Source: Pseudomonas fluorescens
Lineage (GTDB): Bacteria; Pseudomonadota; Gammaproteobacteria; Pseudomonadales; Pseudomonadaceae
Direction of reading: 5' to 3'
Assembly: GCF_001623525.1 (NCBI RefSeq)
Contig: NZ_CP015225.1
Span: 3,224,001-3,288,000 of the forward strand
DNA length: 64,000 bases
Positions within the stretch are counted from its first letter, which is position 1. Each line of letters starts with the position of its first letter. Of this stretch, positions 1-8,679 are shown in pieces. Both the position numbers and the translations under genes were made by a program. The notes beneath the pieces are model-generated. The model ran no database searches. It was not told the DNA's origin and was given only the letters and a program-made list of their open reading frames with translations.

Positions 1-1
1 C

Positions 2-919
2 TCCCTCAGAAAGCTCGACATGCAAGACCTCATGGTGTTTAGCGCCGTGTACGAGCAAAGCAGTGTCACCGGCGTGTCCGAGGCATTGTGCGTCAGTCAG
101 TCAACCGTCAGTTATTGCCTCAAGAAACTGCGAACCTGTTTCGAAGACGAGCTATTCATCAACACCCGCACCGGCATGCGCCCCACCTATAAGGCCGAGG
201 GCATGTACGAGCATGTGCGCGCCATTTTGCAAAGCATCAACCTGTGCCATGCCGGTACACCCACCTTCGATCCGACCCGGCAAGCCATTACCTTCAATAT
301 TTGCGCACCGGAATATTTCGAACAGTTGATCCTGCCGCAACTGCTGCAAGGCTTCGATTACGCCAATCTGCCGGTGGTGGTGAACGTGCACAAGCTCGAA
401 GCCGACATCCCCGCCGAAGAGTTGCGCGACGGCAGCCTGGACCTGGTGATCTGCTTCGGCCCGAACTTCCACAGCAACCATGCCGATTTCAAATCCCGGC
501 AGTTGCTGGAGGAGGACCTGGTTTGTGTCGTGGATAAACGGGCGACGCCACTTGAACAGCAACTGAGCCTTCAGTCTTTCGTACGGCGCCGACACGTGTT
601 TCCGACGCCCTGGTCGTCAGCGACCAACATGGTGGACGGCTGGCTGTCGCAGCAGGCGCAACAACGCCAGATTGCCGCCCGCGCCAACAGCTACAGTGCC
701 GCACTGAAGATGATCACCGGCACCGACTTCATCCTGACCCTGCCCCGCCGCATCCAGAAATTGCTGGCCAACGAGGCAATCTTCAATCATCACGAAGCGC
801 CCCAGGGCCTGCCGGGGTTCACCCTGAACATGCAGTGGAGCCTGGCCGTCGATCAGGACAGTGCCAACGCCTGGCTGCGCGAACAGATCATCAAGGCCTG
901 CGCCGCCCGCGACACCTGA
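2..919 (+). CDS. LysR-family transcriptional regulator (5' end outside window)
   Basis: N-terminal winged HTH (VSEALCVSQSTVSYCLKKLR) followed by a substrate-binding-type effector domain, about 300 residues, typical of LysR activators with a NodD/LeuO-like layout. The frame stays open to the left edge and reads SLRKLD just before the first ATG at 20. Related LysR proteins begin with a similar LRKLD/LRKVD segment before the HTH, so the true start is probably upstream of this window and ATG 20 is internal. It converges on the hpaF-like gene, with stop codons 3 bp apart, so the two are not co-transcribed. Its target and inducer cannot be read from the sequence. Confidence 0.85.
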   Translation, partial: SLRKLDMQDLMVFSAVYEQSSVTGVSEALCVSQSTVSYCLKKLRTCFEDELFINTRTGMRPTYKAEGMYEHVRAILQSINLCHAGTPTFDPTRQAITFNICAPEYFEQLILPQLLQGFDYANLPVVVNVHKLEADIPAEELRDGSLDLVICFGPNFHSNHADFKSRQLLEEDLVCVVDKRATPLEQQLSLQSFVRRRHVFPTPWSSATNMVDGWLSQQAQQRQIAARANSYSAALKMITGTDFILTLPRRIQKLLANEAIFNHHEAPQGLPGFTLNMQWSLAVDQDSANAWLREQIIKACAARDT

Positions 920-922
920 ACG

Positions 923-1288
923 TCATTGACCGATCAAGGCCTTGGCATACGGGCCTCGATCGATGTCGAGGATTTCCACGCACAGTTGCACGCTAACGTC
1001 GGCCGGCCATGGCCCCAGTTCCTGGATCACGGCCAGCAGGCTATCGGCCAGTTGCTTCTTGATTTCCGTCGAGCGACCGCTTAGCAAGGCCAGCTTCACA
1101 TGCACGAAACCTCGCTCGCCCAGCCCCGTGCCCACCCGGAACGTCTCGAGCTTCACGGCCCGGCTCTTGATGTCCAGCTCGGCCGCGAATTGACCAGAAG
1201 CCACCAGCGCATTGTTCAGGCGCAGCAATGCAACATCGGCCTTCAGCTCGGGCAGGTTGGCGGTGTACTCCATGTGCAGGTGAGGCAT
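923..1288 (-). CDS. hpaF: 5-carboxymethyl-2-hydroxymuconate delta-isomerase family protein
   Basis: 121-residue tautomerase-superfamily protein starting MPHLHMEYTANL. In this family the proline exposed after Met removal is the catalytic base, and Pro2 is present. HpaF isomerises 5-carboxymethyl-2-hydroxymuconate in homoprotocatechuate (4-hydroxyphenylacetate) meta-cleavage. The longer frame begins at 1336, but the family start is the ATG at 1288, which places the proline correctly. No other hpa genes lie beside it, so it may be an orphan copy with an uncertain physiological substrate. LysR genes lie on both sides, one convergent and one further upstream on the same strand. Confidence 0.82.
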   Translation of the reverse strand: MPHLHMEYTANLPELKADVALLRLNNALVASGQFAAELDIKSRAVKLETFRVGTGLGERGFVHVKLALLSGRSTEIKKQLADSLLAVIQELGPWPADVSVQLCVEILDIDRGPYAKALIGQ

Positions 1289-1391
1289 GTGTTCGACTCC
1301 GATTCGAAAATATGACAAGGGGATTTCAGCCGTCACAACCTTACCCCGACTTTAAACGTTGGGGCAGTTTTTGTTTCGCTGCGGGCCGGTG

Positions 1392-2315
1392 TCAGGGTTG
1401 TACCGAGACCTCACGCTCGCCCATGAAGGCCTCCAACCGTGACCGCAACCAGCGCTCGGCCGGGTCGCTGTCGACATGGCTCAGCCAGACCATGGACAAA
1501 TCCAGGGTCGGGGTCTTGAAAGGAAAGGGTTCGTTGAACAGTTGCCCCGAAGCCGCCATGGCGGCGGCGGTATAGTCCGGCAAGCTGGCGATCAGGTCAG
1601 TGCCGGCCAGCAATGCCGGCAATGCGCTGTATTGCGGCACCGACAGCACGACCTGGCGTGTGCGTCCGATCTCGGCCAGCCATTCATCGACAAACCCGGC
1701 GACGTTCGCGGTATGGGACACCAGCACATGAGGTCGCGCGCAATACTCGTCCAGGGTCAGCGGCGTGTCCGACGCATCGGCGCGCAACACGCGGGGCTGG
1801 ATGTGTCGCAACAATTTGCGCTTGGCGTTGGCCGGCAGGCCGCGAGTCTGGCTGATGCCCACGGTGATGTCGCCCGATGCCAGCAAATCGGGGATGCGCC
1901 AGTAATCGACGTGCTGGACCACGAACACAATTTTCGGCGCCTCTTGCCGCAGGCTGCTCAACAGGGGCGGCAAGAGGCCGAACTCGACGTCGTCGGACAG
2001 GCCGATGCGAAACGTCATGGTGCTGCTGGTGGGGTCGAAATCGTGGGTCAGGCTCAAGGCCACCGACAGCGAATCGAGCGCCGGAGACAGATGCCGGATG
2101 ATTTCTTCAGCCCGGGCCGTCGGCTCCATGCGGTGACCGACGCGAATGAACAACGGGTCGTTGAACATTTTGCGCAAACGATTGAGGGCCGAGCTGATGG
2201 TCGGTTGGCCCAGGAACAGTTTTTCCGCCACCCGTGTCACGTTACGCTCAAGCATCAGCGTTTCGAAAACCACCATCAGGTTGATGTCGGCCTTGCGCAA
2301 TTCGTTGCGGTTCAT
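1392..2315 (-). CDS. LysR-family transcriptional regulator
   Basis: 307 residues. I chose the ATG at 2315 (MNRNELRKADINLMVVFETLM) because it matches the family N-terminus; the frame open to 2429 adds an unrelated extension. The HTH lies at about residues 20-60 (ALNRLRKMFNDPLFIRVG) and the effector-binding domain at about 95-300. It lies about 100 bp upstream of hpaF on the same strand, and a REP element separates it from the DUF6311 gene. It is a paralogue-like relative of the regulator at the left edge, not identical to it. Targets are unknown. Confidence 0.85.
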   Translation of the reverse strand: MNRNELRKADINLMVVFETLMLERNVTRVAEKLFLGQPTISSALNRLRKMFNDPLFIRVGHRMEPTARAEEIIRHLSPALDSLSVALSLTHDFDPTSSTMTFRIGLSDDVEFGLLPPLLSSLRQEAPKIVFVVQHVDYWRIPDLLASGDITVGISQTRGLPANAKRKLLRHIQPRVLRADASDTPLTLDEYCARPHVLVSHTANVAGFVDEWLAEIGRTRQVVLSVPQYSALPALLAGTDLIASLPDYTAAAMAASGQLFNEPFPFKTPTLDLSMVWLSHVDSDPAERWLRSRLEAFMGEREVSVQP

Positions 2316-2438
2316 CCACTGCCCTCCATCCCTTGATTGGCTGCAGTGTAGAAACGCCATGGGTTGTGCGTCTATGCGCAAAAAGGTTAAGCGCCTGCGT
2401 AATACCGTCGAAGAAATTGGGAGCGGCACCCTGCTTTT

Positions 2439-2531
2439 GTGGCGAGGGAGCTTGCTCCCGCTGGGCTGCGAAGCGCCCCCAAGATTTTGGGGTTGCTGCG
2501 CAACCGAGCGCGAGCAAGCTCCCTCGCCACA
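2439..2531. repeat. REP doublet (REPIN-like)
   Basis: Two inverted copies of a palindromic unit (GTGGCGAGGGAGCTTGCTCC and its complement) flank a short spacer. It lies between a LysR start and the end of the DUF6311 gene. The same arrangement recurs at 7192, 36347 and 46033. REP units of this type are extragenic palindromes mobilised by RAYT transposases in Pseudomonas; no RAYT gene is present here. Confidence 0.85.
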
Positions 2532-2542
2532 ATGAAAAAGCC

Positions 2543-4630
2543 CTACCTCACGATCAGCGATTTCAGCCCCAGCGCCATGACTCGCTCATCACCTCCCAGC
2601 CCCAGCGCCTTGGGGCTGATGGCATCGGGTAAATGAAAATGCACGCGCAACGACCCATCCGTGCCCATCGTTTCACGAATAGCCGGTGTCAGGGGCAGTT
2701 CAAGGGTGTTGTCTTGCAGGCGCGTGAACTGCGTCGACAACGCCGCCACACCGTTGATCGAGACGTCCACTCGCTGGCGCGTATGCAGGGGGGGCTGCAC
2801 GAACGCCGCCGCGTCTATCGAGAGGACGCGCGCTTCTGGCGCAATGCGCAAGACAATCTCAGCCTCGGTCCCTTCCGACCAGGTGCCCCAATCCTCGACG
2901 CGTCCCCAGCCACTGGCCAACATCGGGTTGATTCGGCTGAACACCTGGCGCTCGCCGATCTTCACCTGCACGTCCAGCGTCTCATCGGCAAACGATGGGC
3001 ATTGGGCACATGACCTCCAACCCGGCGCCAGCACCACAAGGCCATCGATACGGGTCAACAGGTCGGTCTGGCGATTGACGGTCTTCGCCGCCTGGAGCGC
3101 GGCGCCAGGGTCGAGGATGTACAGCGAATCCGCTGCATACTCGCCGCTGGCAAGCATCTGCGCGGCGCGTCGCTGGGCTTGTTCGATCTCCCGGGTGCCC
3201 ATGCGCCCCAGGTACACGCCATCGGTTTCCAATCCATGTTTCAGGGCGTATTGGCTGGTCAGCAGCCAGTTGTCCGGCTGGTTCTGCGGCAGCAGCGTCC
3301 GGACTTTCGAATAGTGGCTGGCCGCACTGGCCCAGAATGGATCATTCATGGAGGTGGACCAACTGGAGGCGGCCGGCATCATCCGGCTCTGGCGCAGACC
3401 TGCCCATCCAGCGCGGGTATCCAGGACTTGCACCAGCAGGGCGATGGCCAACAGACACGCCGCCGCCCGTGGTTTGTTGCCGCGGATCACCAGGAAAATG
3501 ACGGCAAATACGATGGCGTAGAACACCGGCCAGAACATCCGGCCAGACGCGCGAAAGACATTCGCCAGCTTCTCCAGGCTTCCGGGCAGCCAGTAATGCA
3601 CATCCAGCACGCCGATACCGAGGGTGTTGGTCAGCGAAAACAGCGTCAACCCGAACAGCGCCCACAGCAACAACCCTCTGTGGCGCACGGCACTCACCAG
3701 ACCGGTATTGCCTTGCAGCAGTGCCGCAGCGGCACAGATCGCCAGGATCAGGACTCCCAGTCCCAGGTAATTGAACCCTTCATAGTCCCCGGGCCCCTCG
3801 GGCAGGTCCCGCACGATGTAGGACCAGCCACTGGGGTCGACCAGCGACAGTACATTCAAGCGGTACAGGCCGTAACCACCCGATACGGTCCCGCCACCCA
3901 CACTGAAATAACCGGCCTGCCAGCAACAGAACGCAACCAGCAAAAACAAACCGCCCAGCTCGATCAAGGCATCGCGCCGGGACAACCGGCCCTTGATAGC
4001 CTGGCTGGCAAGGTCAGCCAGCCAGATCAGCGCCACCATGGCCAACAGGTAGGCATGCACCAACGCTGTCGCAGCCAATAGCACGCCCCAGGCCAGCCGT
4101 CGCTTCTGCAAACCAGGACGCAGCGCCAGGTACAAGGCCGCCAGAATCAGGAAATGCCCGGACAACGACAGGTGCCCGCCCATGCGCAGAAACATCGGAG
4201 GCGAAAACACAAACAACCCGGCGCCCAACAGCCTGATCCACAGTGACGGCGTCAGCAGGCCGAGCAGTTTCCAGGCGAACCAGGCTTGCAGGATGAAACA
4301 GGCCAGCAACCACAGGCCAAAATACTGGAACGTCTCGGGCAGCCAGCCGCTGAAGGGCTTGAACAGGAACGCCAGCAACGGATTGGAATCGGAAAAAATG
4401 ATGCCGCTGCCCAACTCCAGGCCATAGGAAGGGTTCATGCCCAACGGAAAGGTCCAAGGCGAACTGCGAAAAAACGCCCAGCCCATGTAATGGGTCGCCG
4501 CATCGCCCTCCCCCAGCCAGGCGATGTTCGTGGGGTCCAATACCCGTGGGCCGATCACCAGCAGGAATGCCAGCGCGCCCAACAGGATGGGCAACAAGCA
4601 GCCCCAGTAACGCTCACCACGAACGGTCAT
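2543..4630 (-). CDS. DUF6311-type polytopic membrane protein, putative GT-C-like glycosyltransferase
   Basis: 695 residues with about 10-12 predicted membrane helices in the first ~400 residues, then a soluble, probably periplasmic C-terminal region of about 280 residues. The first loop (GEGDAATHYMGWAFFRSSPW, then PLGMNPSYG) is characteristic of the DUF6311 family. The ATG overlaps the gtrA stop (ATGA), so it is translationally coupled as the last gene of gtrB-methyltransferase-gtrA-DUF6311. In Gtr systems, GtrB loads a sugar onto undecaprenyl phosphate, GtrA flips it, and a serotype-specific polytopic Gtr protein transfers it. By position this protein is the candidate transferase. That role is inferred from context, not demonstrated. 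Confidence 0.72.
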   Translation of the reverse strand: MTVRGERYWGCLLPILLGALAFLLVIGPRVLDPTNIAWLGEGDAATHYMGWAFFRSSPWTFPLGMNPSYGLELGSGIIFSDSNPLLAFLFKPFSGWLPETFQYFGLWLLACFILQAWFAWKLLGLLTPSLWIRLLGAGLFVFSPPMFLRMGGHLSLSGHFLILAALYLALRPGLQKRRLAWGVLLAATALVHAYLLAMVALIWLADLASQAIKGRLSRRDALIELGGLFLLVAFCCWQAGYFSVGGGTVSGGYGLYRLNVLSLVDPSGWSYIVRDLPEGPGDYEGFNYLGLGVLILAICAAAALLQGNTGLVSAVRHRGLLLWALFGLTLFSLTNTLGIGVLDVHYWLPGSLEKLANVFRASGRMFWPVFYAIVFAVIFLVIRGNKPRAAACLLAIALLVQVLDTRAGWAGLRQSRMMPAASSWSTSMNDPFWASAASHYSKVRTLLPQNQPDNWLLTSQYALKHGLETDGVYLGRMGTREIEQAQRRAAQMLASGEYAADSLYILDPGAALQAAKTVNRQTDLLTRIDGLVVLAPGWRSCAQCPSFADETLDVQVKIGERQVFSRINPMLASGWGRVEDWGTWSEGTEAEIVLRIAPEARVLSIDAAAFVQPPLHTRQRVDVSINGVAALSTQFTRLQDNTLELPLTPAIRETMGTDGSLRVHFHLPDAISPKALGLGGDERVMALGLKSLIVR

Positions 4631-5010
4631 CGATACGTCCAGAAATTATGCAGGATGAAGGTGAACACCGGGATAATCAGCGCCACGGCTGCGATGCCCG
4701 CCAGGTAATCCAGGCCGACGCGCTGGGCGCCCCAGGCCACCAGCATCGCCAGCCCGAACCCGCCGATCGATACCACCACGAAACGGCCAAGGGTACGGCC
4801 ATGCAAGCGGCTGGAAAAGCTCCATAGGGTGTTGACCAGGTACGACACCACGGTCGCCACGACAAAGGCGAAACCATTGGCCAGTGGCGGGTTTGCCAGG
4901 ATCAGGTGCACAAACAGCACGGCAGCCACCACATGGACTACGGTGACAACCAAGCCCGTCATGGCAAAGCGCAAGGCACGGCGCAGCAACGGCGAGTGCG
5001 TCCAGGTCAC
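4627..5010 (-). CDS. gtrA: GtrA-family membrane protein (putative polyprenyl-glycolipid flippase)
   Basis: 127 residues with four hydrophobic helices spanning nearly the whole protein, the standard GtrA size and topology. The frame is open to 5085, but the likely start is the GTG at 5010 (encoding MTWTHSPLLRR), which overlaps the upstream methyltransferase stop as GTGA. The family flips undecaprenyl-phosphate-linked sugars across the inner membrane. Its stop overlaps the start of the DUF6311 gene, so all three genes are translationally coupled. Confidence 0.85.
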   Translation of the reverse strand: MTWTHSPLLRRALRFAMTGLVVTVVHVVAAVLFVHLILANPPLANGFAFVVATVVSYLVNTLWSFSSRLHGRTLGRFVVVSIGGFGLAMLVAWGAQRVGLDYLAGIAAVALIIPVFTFILHNFWTYR

Positions 5011-5717
5011 GGCTTCTGCGCCAGGCAGAACACCGTCAGGCCGACCATACGATTGGCACCCATGAACGGACGCTCCAGGCTGCACAGTGACCTCAACACG
5101 CCATTGACCAGCGGATGATGACGCGCAAGCTGCGACTTGGCCGGGGCGCCGGACGCCTTGCGCTGCAACAGGCGCAGGGCGGCGGCAATGGGAAATACCA
5201 GGCCGAAGTAATACGCACCTTGCTGGACCTGCAAACCCGCCTGCGCCACGACACTTTCCAGCTGTTTGAGGGTGTAGCGGCGCTTGTGCTCGAGAAAATC
5301 ATCATGCCCGCTCCAGAGAAACTGGAACGCCGGCACGGTGATCAGGAAGCGGCTGCCCGACGGCACTTTGTCGACGTAGGCCTTGAGCAGCCCCACGTCA
5401 TCATCCACATGCTCCAGCACGTCCATCAGCAACACCAGGTCAGCGTCCAGCGTGTCGATGGCACGGCGGTAGCGGACCGGTTTACCGGCGGTACTGGCGT
5501 CGGAGTCGGCCGGATAACTGATGTCCACGCACCAGGCCTGGGCCGTTGCGGTATGGGTCAGCAGGTGATGGGAAAAAAAGCCCGACCCGGCCCCCACGTC
5601 CAGCAGCGTACTGGCCGAGGTGCCCTTGAGCATGTGCAGCATGGCGCGCGCTTTCGACCGGTAGTACCAATGCTGCTCGATATCGGGACCGAGGATATCG
5701 GTTTCCTTGAGGTCCAT
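5007..5717 (-). CDS. class I SAM-dependent methyltransferase
   Basis: 236 residues. Motif I of the Rossmann methyltransferase fold is seen as LLDVGAGSGFFSHHL near residue 40, and the acidic DVLEHVDDD block near residue 115 fits motif IV. The C-terminal part is basic with a hydrophobic patch and may associate with the membrane. It starts 2 bp after gtrB ends and overlaps gtrA by 4 bp, so it belongs to the glycosylation operon. A likely job is methylation of the sugar or of the lipid-linked intermediate, but the acceptor cannot be deduced. Confidence 0.8.
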   Translation of the reverse strand: MDLKETDILGPDIEQHWYYRSKARAMLHMLKGTSASTLLDVGAGSGFFSHHLLTHTATAQAWCVDISYPADSDASTAGKPVRYRRAIDTLDADLVLLMDVLEHVDDDVGLLKAYVDKVPSGSRFLITVPAFQFLWSGHDDFLEHKRRYTLKQLESVVAQAGLQVQQGAYYFGLVFPIAAALRLLQRKASGAPAKSQLARHHPLVNGVLRSLCSLERPFMGANRMVGLTVFCLAQKP

Positions 5718-5719
5718 GG

Positions 5720-6688
5720 TCAGTCCTTGGCGTCATAGAGGCGCCGCACCAGGAAAATCGGTCGGCGCTTGGATTCGATGTAGGTGCGCCCCAGGTACTC
5801 ACCCAGCACGCCGATACCGATCAGTTGCAACCCACCCAGGAACGTGACCGCCACCATCAGCGAAGCATAGCCCGGCAGGTCTACCCCGGAAATCAGGGTT
5901 CGCAGTACGATGAAGATGGCGAACGCAAAAGACACCAGCGAGACGCAAAGCCCCAGGTACGTCCAGATACGCAGCGGTTCGGTGCTGAAGCTGGTGATGC
6001 CTTCAAGAGCAAAATTCCACAGGCGCCAGCCATTGAACTTGCTTTCACCGGCGGCCCGTTCAGGCCTGACGTAATCCACGTAGGTGGTGCGGAATCCTAC
6101 CCAGGCAAACAGCCCTTTCATGAAGCGGCGAGATTCAGGCAGGGTTTGCAGGGCATCGACCACGCAGCGATCCATCAAGCGAAAATCGCCGACATTCTCC
6201 GGCAGCTTGTGGTCGGCGATTTTATTGTGCAGCCGGTAGAACCCGTTGGCGGAAACCTGCTTGGCCCAGGAGTCGGAGTCGCGGTTGATCCGATGACCCA
6301 GCACCACTTCGGCACCGTTGCGCCAGTGGGCAATCATTTCCAGGATGACTTCGGGAGGGTCTTGCAAATCGACATCGATCGGCACCACCGCCTGGCCACG
6401 AGCGGCTTGCAGGCCGGCACTCAACGCCGCCTCCTTGCCGAAGTTGCGACTCAGGTCGACGACTCGGATGCGCGGATCGGTCTTCTGCCGTTCCAGCAGC
6501 AGCACCAATGTGTCGTCCACGCTGCCGTCGTTGACGAACACCAGCTCCAGGCTCACCAGCGACTCATGGGCAAAGACCTGGTCGATCCTGGCCATGAACA
6601 CATCGATGGACTGGACTTCGTTGTAGACCGGAATGACAAGCGAAAGCGCTAGACGACCTTGCAGATCCGTTCCTGGATATTCAGTCAC
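5720..6688 (-). CDS. gtrB: GtrB-like family 2 glycosyltransferase (polyprenyl-phosphate glycosyltransferase)
   Basis: 322 residues with a GT-A domain (LSLVIPVYNE near residue 15, VFVNDGSVDDT, and the DxD-type PIDVDLQDPP near residue 105) followed by two C-terminal membrane helices, the GtrB/DPM1-like architecture. It would transfer a sugar from UDP-sugar to undecaprenyl phosphate on the cytoplasmic face. The start is a GTG at 6688 with a weak AAGAG ribosome-binding site. It is first in the four-gene minus-strand operon, and the roughly 300 bp upstream is free of genes and should hold the promoter. Confidence 0.88.
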   Translation of the reverse strand: MTEYPGTDLQGRLALSLVIPVYNEVQSIDVFMARIDQVFAHESLVSLELVFVNDGSVDDTLVLLLERQKTDPRIRVVDLSRNFGKEAALSAGLQAARGQAVVPIDVDLQDPPEVILEMIAHWRNGAEVVLGHRINRDSDSWAKQVSANGFYRLHNKIADHKLPENVGDFRLMDRCVVDALQTLPESRRFMKGLFAWVGFRTTYVDYVRPERAAGESKFNGWRLWNFALEGITSFSTEPLRIWTYLGLCVSLVSFAFAIFIVLRTLISGVDLPGYASLMVAVTFLGGLQLIGIGVLGEYLGRTYIESKRRPIFLVRRLYDAKD

Positions 6689-6989
6689 TTGATAGCTCTT
6701 TTTCTTATAGTGTTTTCAGTCCCATCGGCTTGCGGCCCTAGGCGTCGAAACGTATTAAGCAGGACCGAGCTGGGCAACGCAAGGATCAAACCGGAACTTC
6801 ATTGGACTGCGTGTTCGCAACATGACTTTTTTCCTACAGAAAGTCGAACCCTCTTTCCAGGCTCATGCCCAGCAATATTTAATAACCAATGGAAACGAAT
6901 TTCCCGTAGCCAAAACCCGCCACTTGGCTAGGCTGGCAGCCACATGTCCAACGCATGTCTTGACTGAATGAATCGCAGGGAGCGAACCG
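6689..6989. other. intergenic region between divergent gtrB and the DUF1508 gene
   Basis: About 300 bp, more AT-rich than its surroundings, with no credible coding frame. It should carry the divergent promoters of the gtr operon and the DUF1508 gene. A GAACTT hexamer near 6797 with TC about 15 bp downstream resembles a sigma22/AlgU promoter pointing right, but the spacing is one or two bases short, so I do not call it. Confidence 0.5.
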
Positions 6990-7181
6990 ATGTATTTTGA
7001 AATCTATCGACAGACCCGAGGCACCCCGAGCACTGGAAAAGGCCAATGGCGCTGGCGCTTGAGAGCCGGCAACCACGAAACGATCGCCAGCGGCGAATCC
7101 TATGTGAACAAGAGTGACTGCCTTCACGTCATCAGGCTGATCAAGAATGTCCAGGGCGAAACGCCTGTGAAGGAGATCTGA
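6990..7181 (+). CDS. DUF1508 (YegP-like) family protein
   Basis: 63 residues, one copy of the DUF1508 beta-rich unit (MYFEIYRQ, then GQWRWRLRAGNHETIASGESY). YegP of enterobacteria has two copies; the single-unit form is common in pseudomonads. The function is not established. The start is supported by GGGAG about 8 bp upstream. A REP doublet follows immediately. It stands alone between gtrB and an AraC regulator. Confidence 0.8.
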   Translation: MYFEIYRQTRGTPSTGKGQWRWRLRAGNHETIASGESYVNKSDCLHVIRLIKNVQGETPVKEI

Positions 7182-7191
7182 ACCGAATCAT

Positions 7192-7284
7192 TGTGGCGAG
7201 GGAGCTTGCTCCCGCTGGGCTGCGAAGCGGCCCTATGATTTTGCGGTGGCTGCGCAACCGAGCGGGAGCAAGCTCCCTCGCCAC
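7192..7284. repeat. REP doublet (REPIN-like)
   Basis: Inverted pair of the GTGGCGAGGGAGCTTGCTCC unit, nearly identical to the copy at 2439 including the spacer start CTGGGCTGCGAAGCG. It lies between the DUF1508 gene and the AraC regulator and may also act as a transcript 3' end. Confidence 0.85.
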
Positions 7285-7389
7285 GGGTTCAATCGCCTCA
7301 AGTGAGCAGTTTGCAGCCTGAGCGTTTTTTGCTGTAACGAAGGTTTTCAGGCAGGCAGGGTATGCGGACAAAAGCAGGAGGCTGGTGCA

Positions 7390-8196
7390 ATGACTCGATC
7401 AAACCATAATCGCGACTGGCTGGTGCGGGCGCCCGAATCGAGGAAAATGGAACGCATCGAGGCCTATTTCAGCGGGCATGGCTACACCACCCATCGCCAC
7501 GACACCTACGCCATCGGAATCACACTTTCCGGCGTGCAGAGCTTCAACTATCGCCACAGCAAGCGCCACAGCCAGCCTGGTGGCACCATCGTCCTGCATC
7601 CGGACGAGGCGCACGATGGCGAAGCCGGGACGAACGAGGGTTTTCGCTACCGGATGTTCTACATAGAACCGTCGGTGATCCAGCAAGTGCTGGGGGGCAA
7701 GCCATTGCCCTTCATCGAAGGAGGATTGTCCAACGACCCTCGCCTCAACATCGCGACCCGTCGACTATTGAACGGCCTGGATCATCCCCTCGATCCGCTG
7801 GAGGAAGAGGACGCCATCTACGATTTGGCCCAGGCACTCGACATCGCGGCCGGCAGCCGACGTGGGCGGCGGCTGATCGACTACCCTGCGGCAGAGCGTG
7901 CCCGCCTGTTCATCCATGATGCCCTCCAGCAGACGATCACACTGGATGACCTGGTGCAGGCCAGCGGCCGGGATCGATGGAGCCTGTCCCGGGATTTCCG
8001 GGCACTGTATGGCACCAGCCCCTATCGCTACATCACCCAGCGCCGCTTGAACGAAGCCCGGCGCCTGGTATTCCATGGCATACCGCTGAGCGAAGTAGCC
8101 CTGGCCTGTGGTTTTTTCGATCAGAGCCACATGACCCGACTGCACACCCAGGCCTTCGGTATTTCACCGGCACGCTGGCTGAAAATGCTGCGCTGA
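7390..8196 (+). CDS. AraC-family transcriptional regulator
   Basis: 268 residues: an N-terminal cupin-like sensor domain (HRHDTYAIGITLSGVQSF, then HPDEAHDGEAG) and a C-terminal double HTH (TLDDLVQASGRDRWSLSRDF and LSEVALACGFFDQSHMTRLH). This matches the AraC subfamily that often controls LysE-type exporters or small detoxification genes. The ribosome-binding site AGGAGG lies 9 bp before the ATG. The cupin gene begins about 100 bp downstream on the same strand and is a possible target. Confidence 0.87.
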   Translation: MTRSNHNRDWLVRAPESRKMERIEAYFSGHGYTTHRHDTYAIGITLSGVQSFNYRHSKRHSQPGGTIVLHPDEAHDGEAGTNEGFRYRMFYIEPSVIQQVLGGKPLPFIEGGLSNDPRLNIATRRLLNGLDHPLDPLEEEDAIYDLAQALDIAAGSRRGRRLIDYPAAERARLFIHDALQQTITLDDLVQASGRDRWSLSRDFRALYGTSPYRYITQRRLNEARRLVFHGIPLSEVALACGFFDQSHMTRLHTQAFGISPARWLKMLR

Positions 8197-8299
8197 AGGC
8201 ACAGGCTGGGCACGACAAAAAGCTGCACGATCATCCAATACGACACCCAGGCCCCGACAGTAAGGTACAGCTCACCACCCACCTGAGGAGCATGCCTCG

Positions 8300-8668
8300 A
8301 TGACCCACTACGCCCCCATCAACTTCGCTCAGAAATACGCACTGTTCCACGAACAATGGGCACCGAAAGTCGTGGCCGAAATGAATGACTACCAATTCAA
8401 GATCGTTCGGCTCGAAGGCGAATTCATCTGGCACACCCACGCCGACACCGATGAAACCTTCATCGTGCTGGAGGGCCAGTTGCATATCGACTTTCGCGAC
8501 GGTGCGGTGACCATAGGGCCGGGCGAAATGTACGTGGTCAAAAAAGGTGTCGAGCACAAGCCCAGCGCCGCACGCGAAGTGAAACTGCTGCCGATCGAAC
8601 CACGTGGTGTCCTCAATACCGGCGAACAAACCAATGAGCGAACGGCAGTCAATGATGTGTGGATCTGA
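8300..8668 (+). CDS. small cupin-domain protein
   Basis: 122 residues, a single cupin_2 barrel. Motif 1 is HTHADTDETFIVLEG at residues ~42-56 with the two His and the Glu expected for metal binding; motif 2 is GEMYVVKKGVEHKPSA with a His near residue 90. It may be a metal-dependent enzyme or binding protein; no substrate can be assigned. It lies about 100 bp after the AraC gene and converges on a PhyH-type dioxygenase gene with an 11 bp gap. Confidence 0.82.
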   Translation: MTHYAPINFAQKYALFHEQWAPKVVAEMNDYQFKIVRLEGEFIWHTHADTDETFIVLEGQLHIDFRDGAVTIGPGEMYVVKKGVEHKPSAAREVKLLPIEPRGVLNTGEQTNERTAVNDVWI

Positions 8669-8679
8669 CTGAGCCAGGC

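Noticed and set aside
6797..6825. GAACTT hexamer resembling an AlgU promoter before the DUF1508 gene
   Set aside because: The spacing to the TC of the -10 is about 15 bp rather than 16-17, and it is about 180 bp from the gene.
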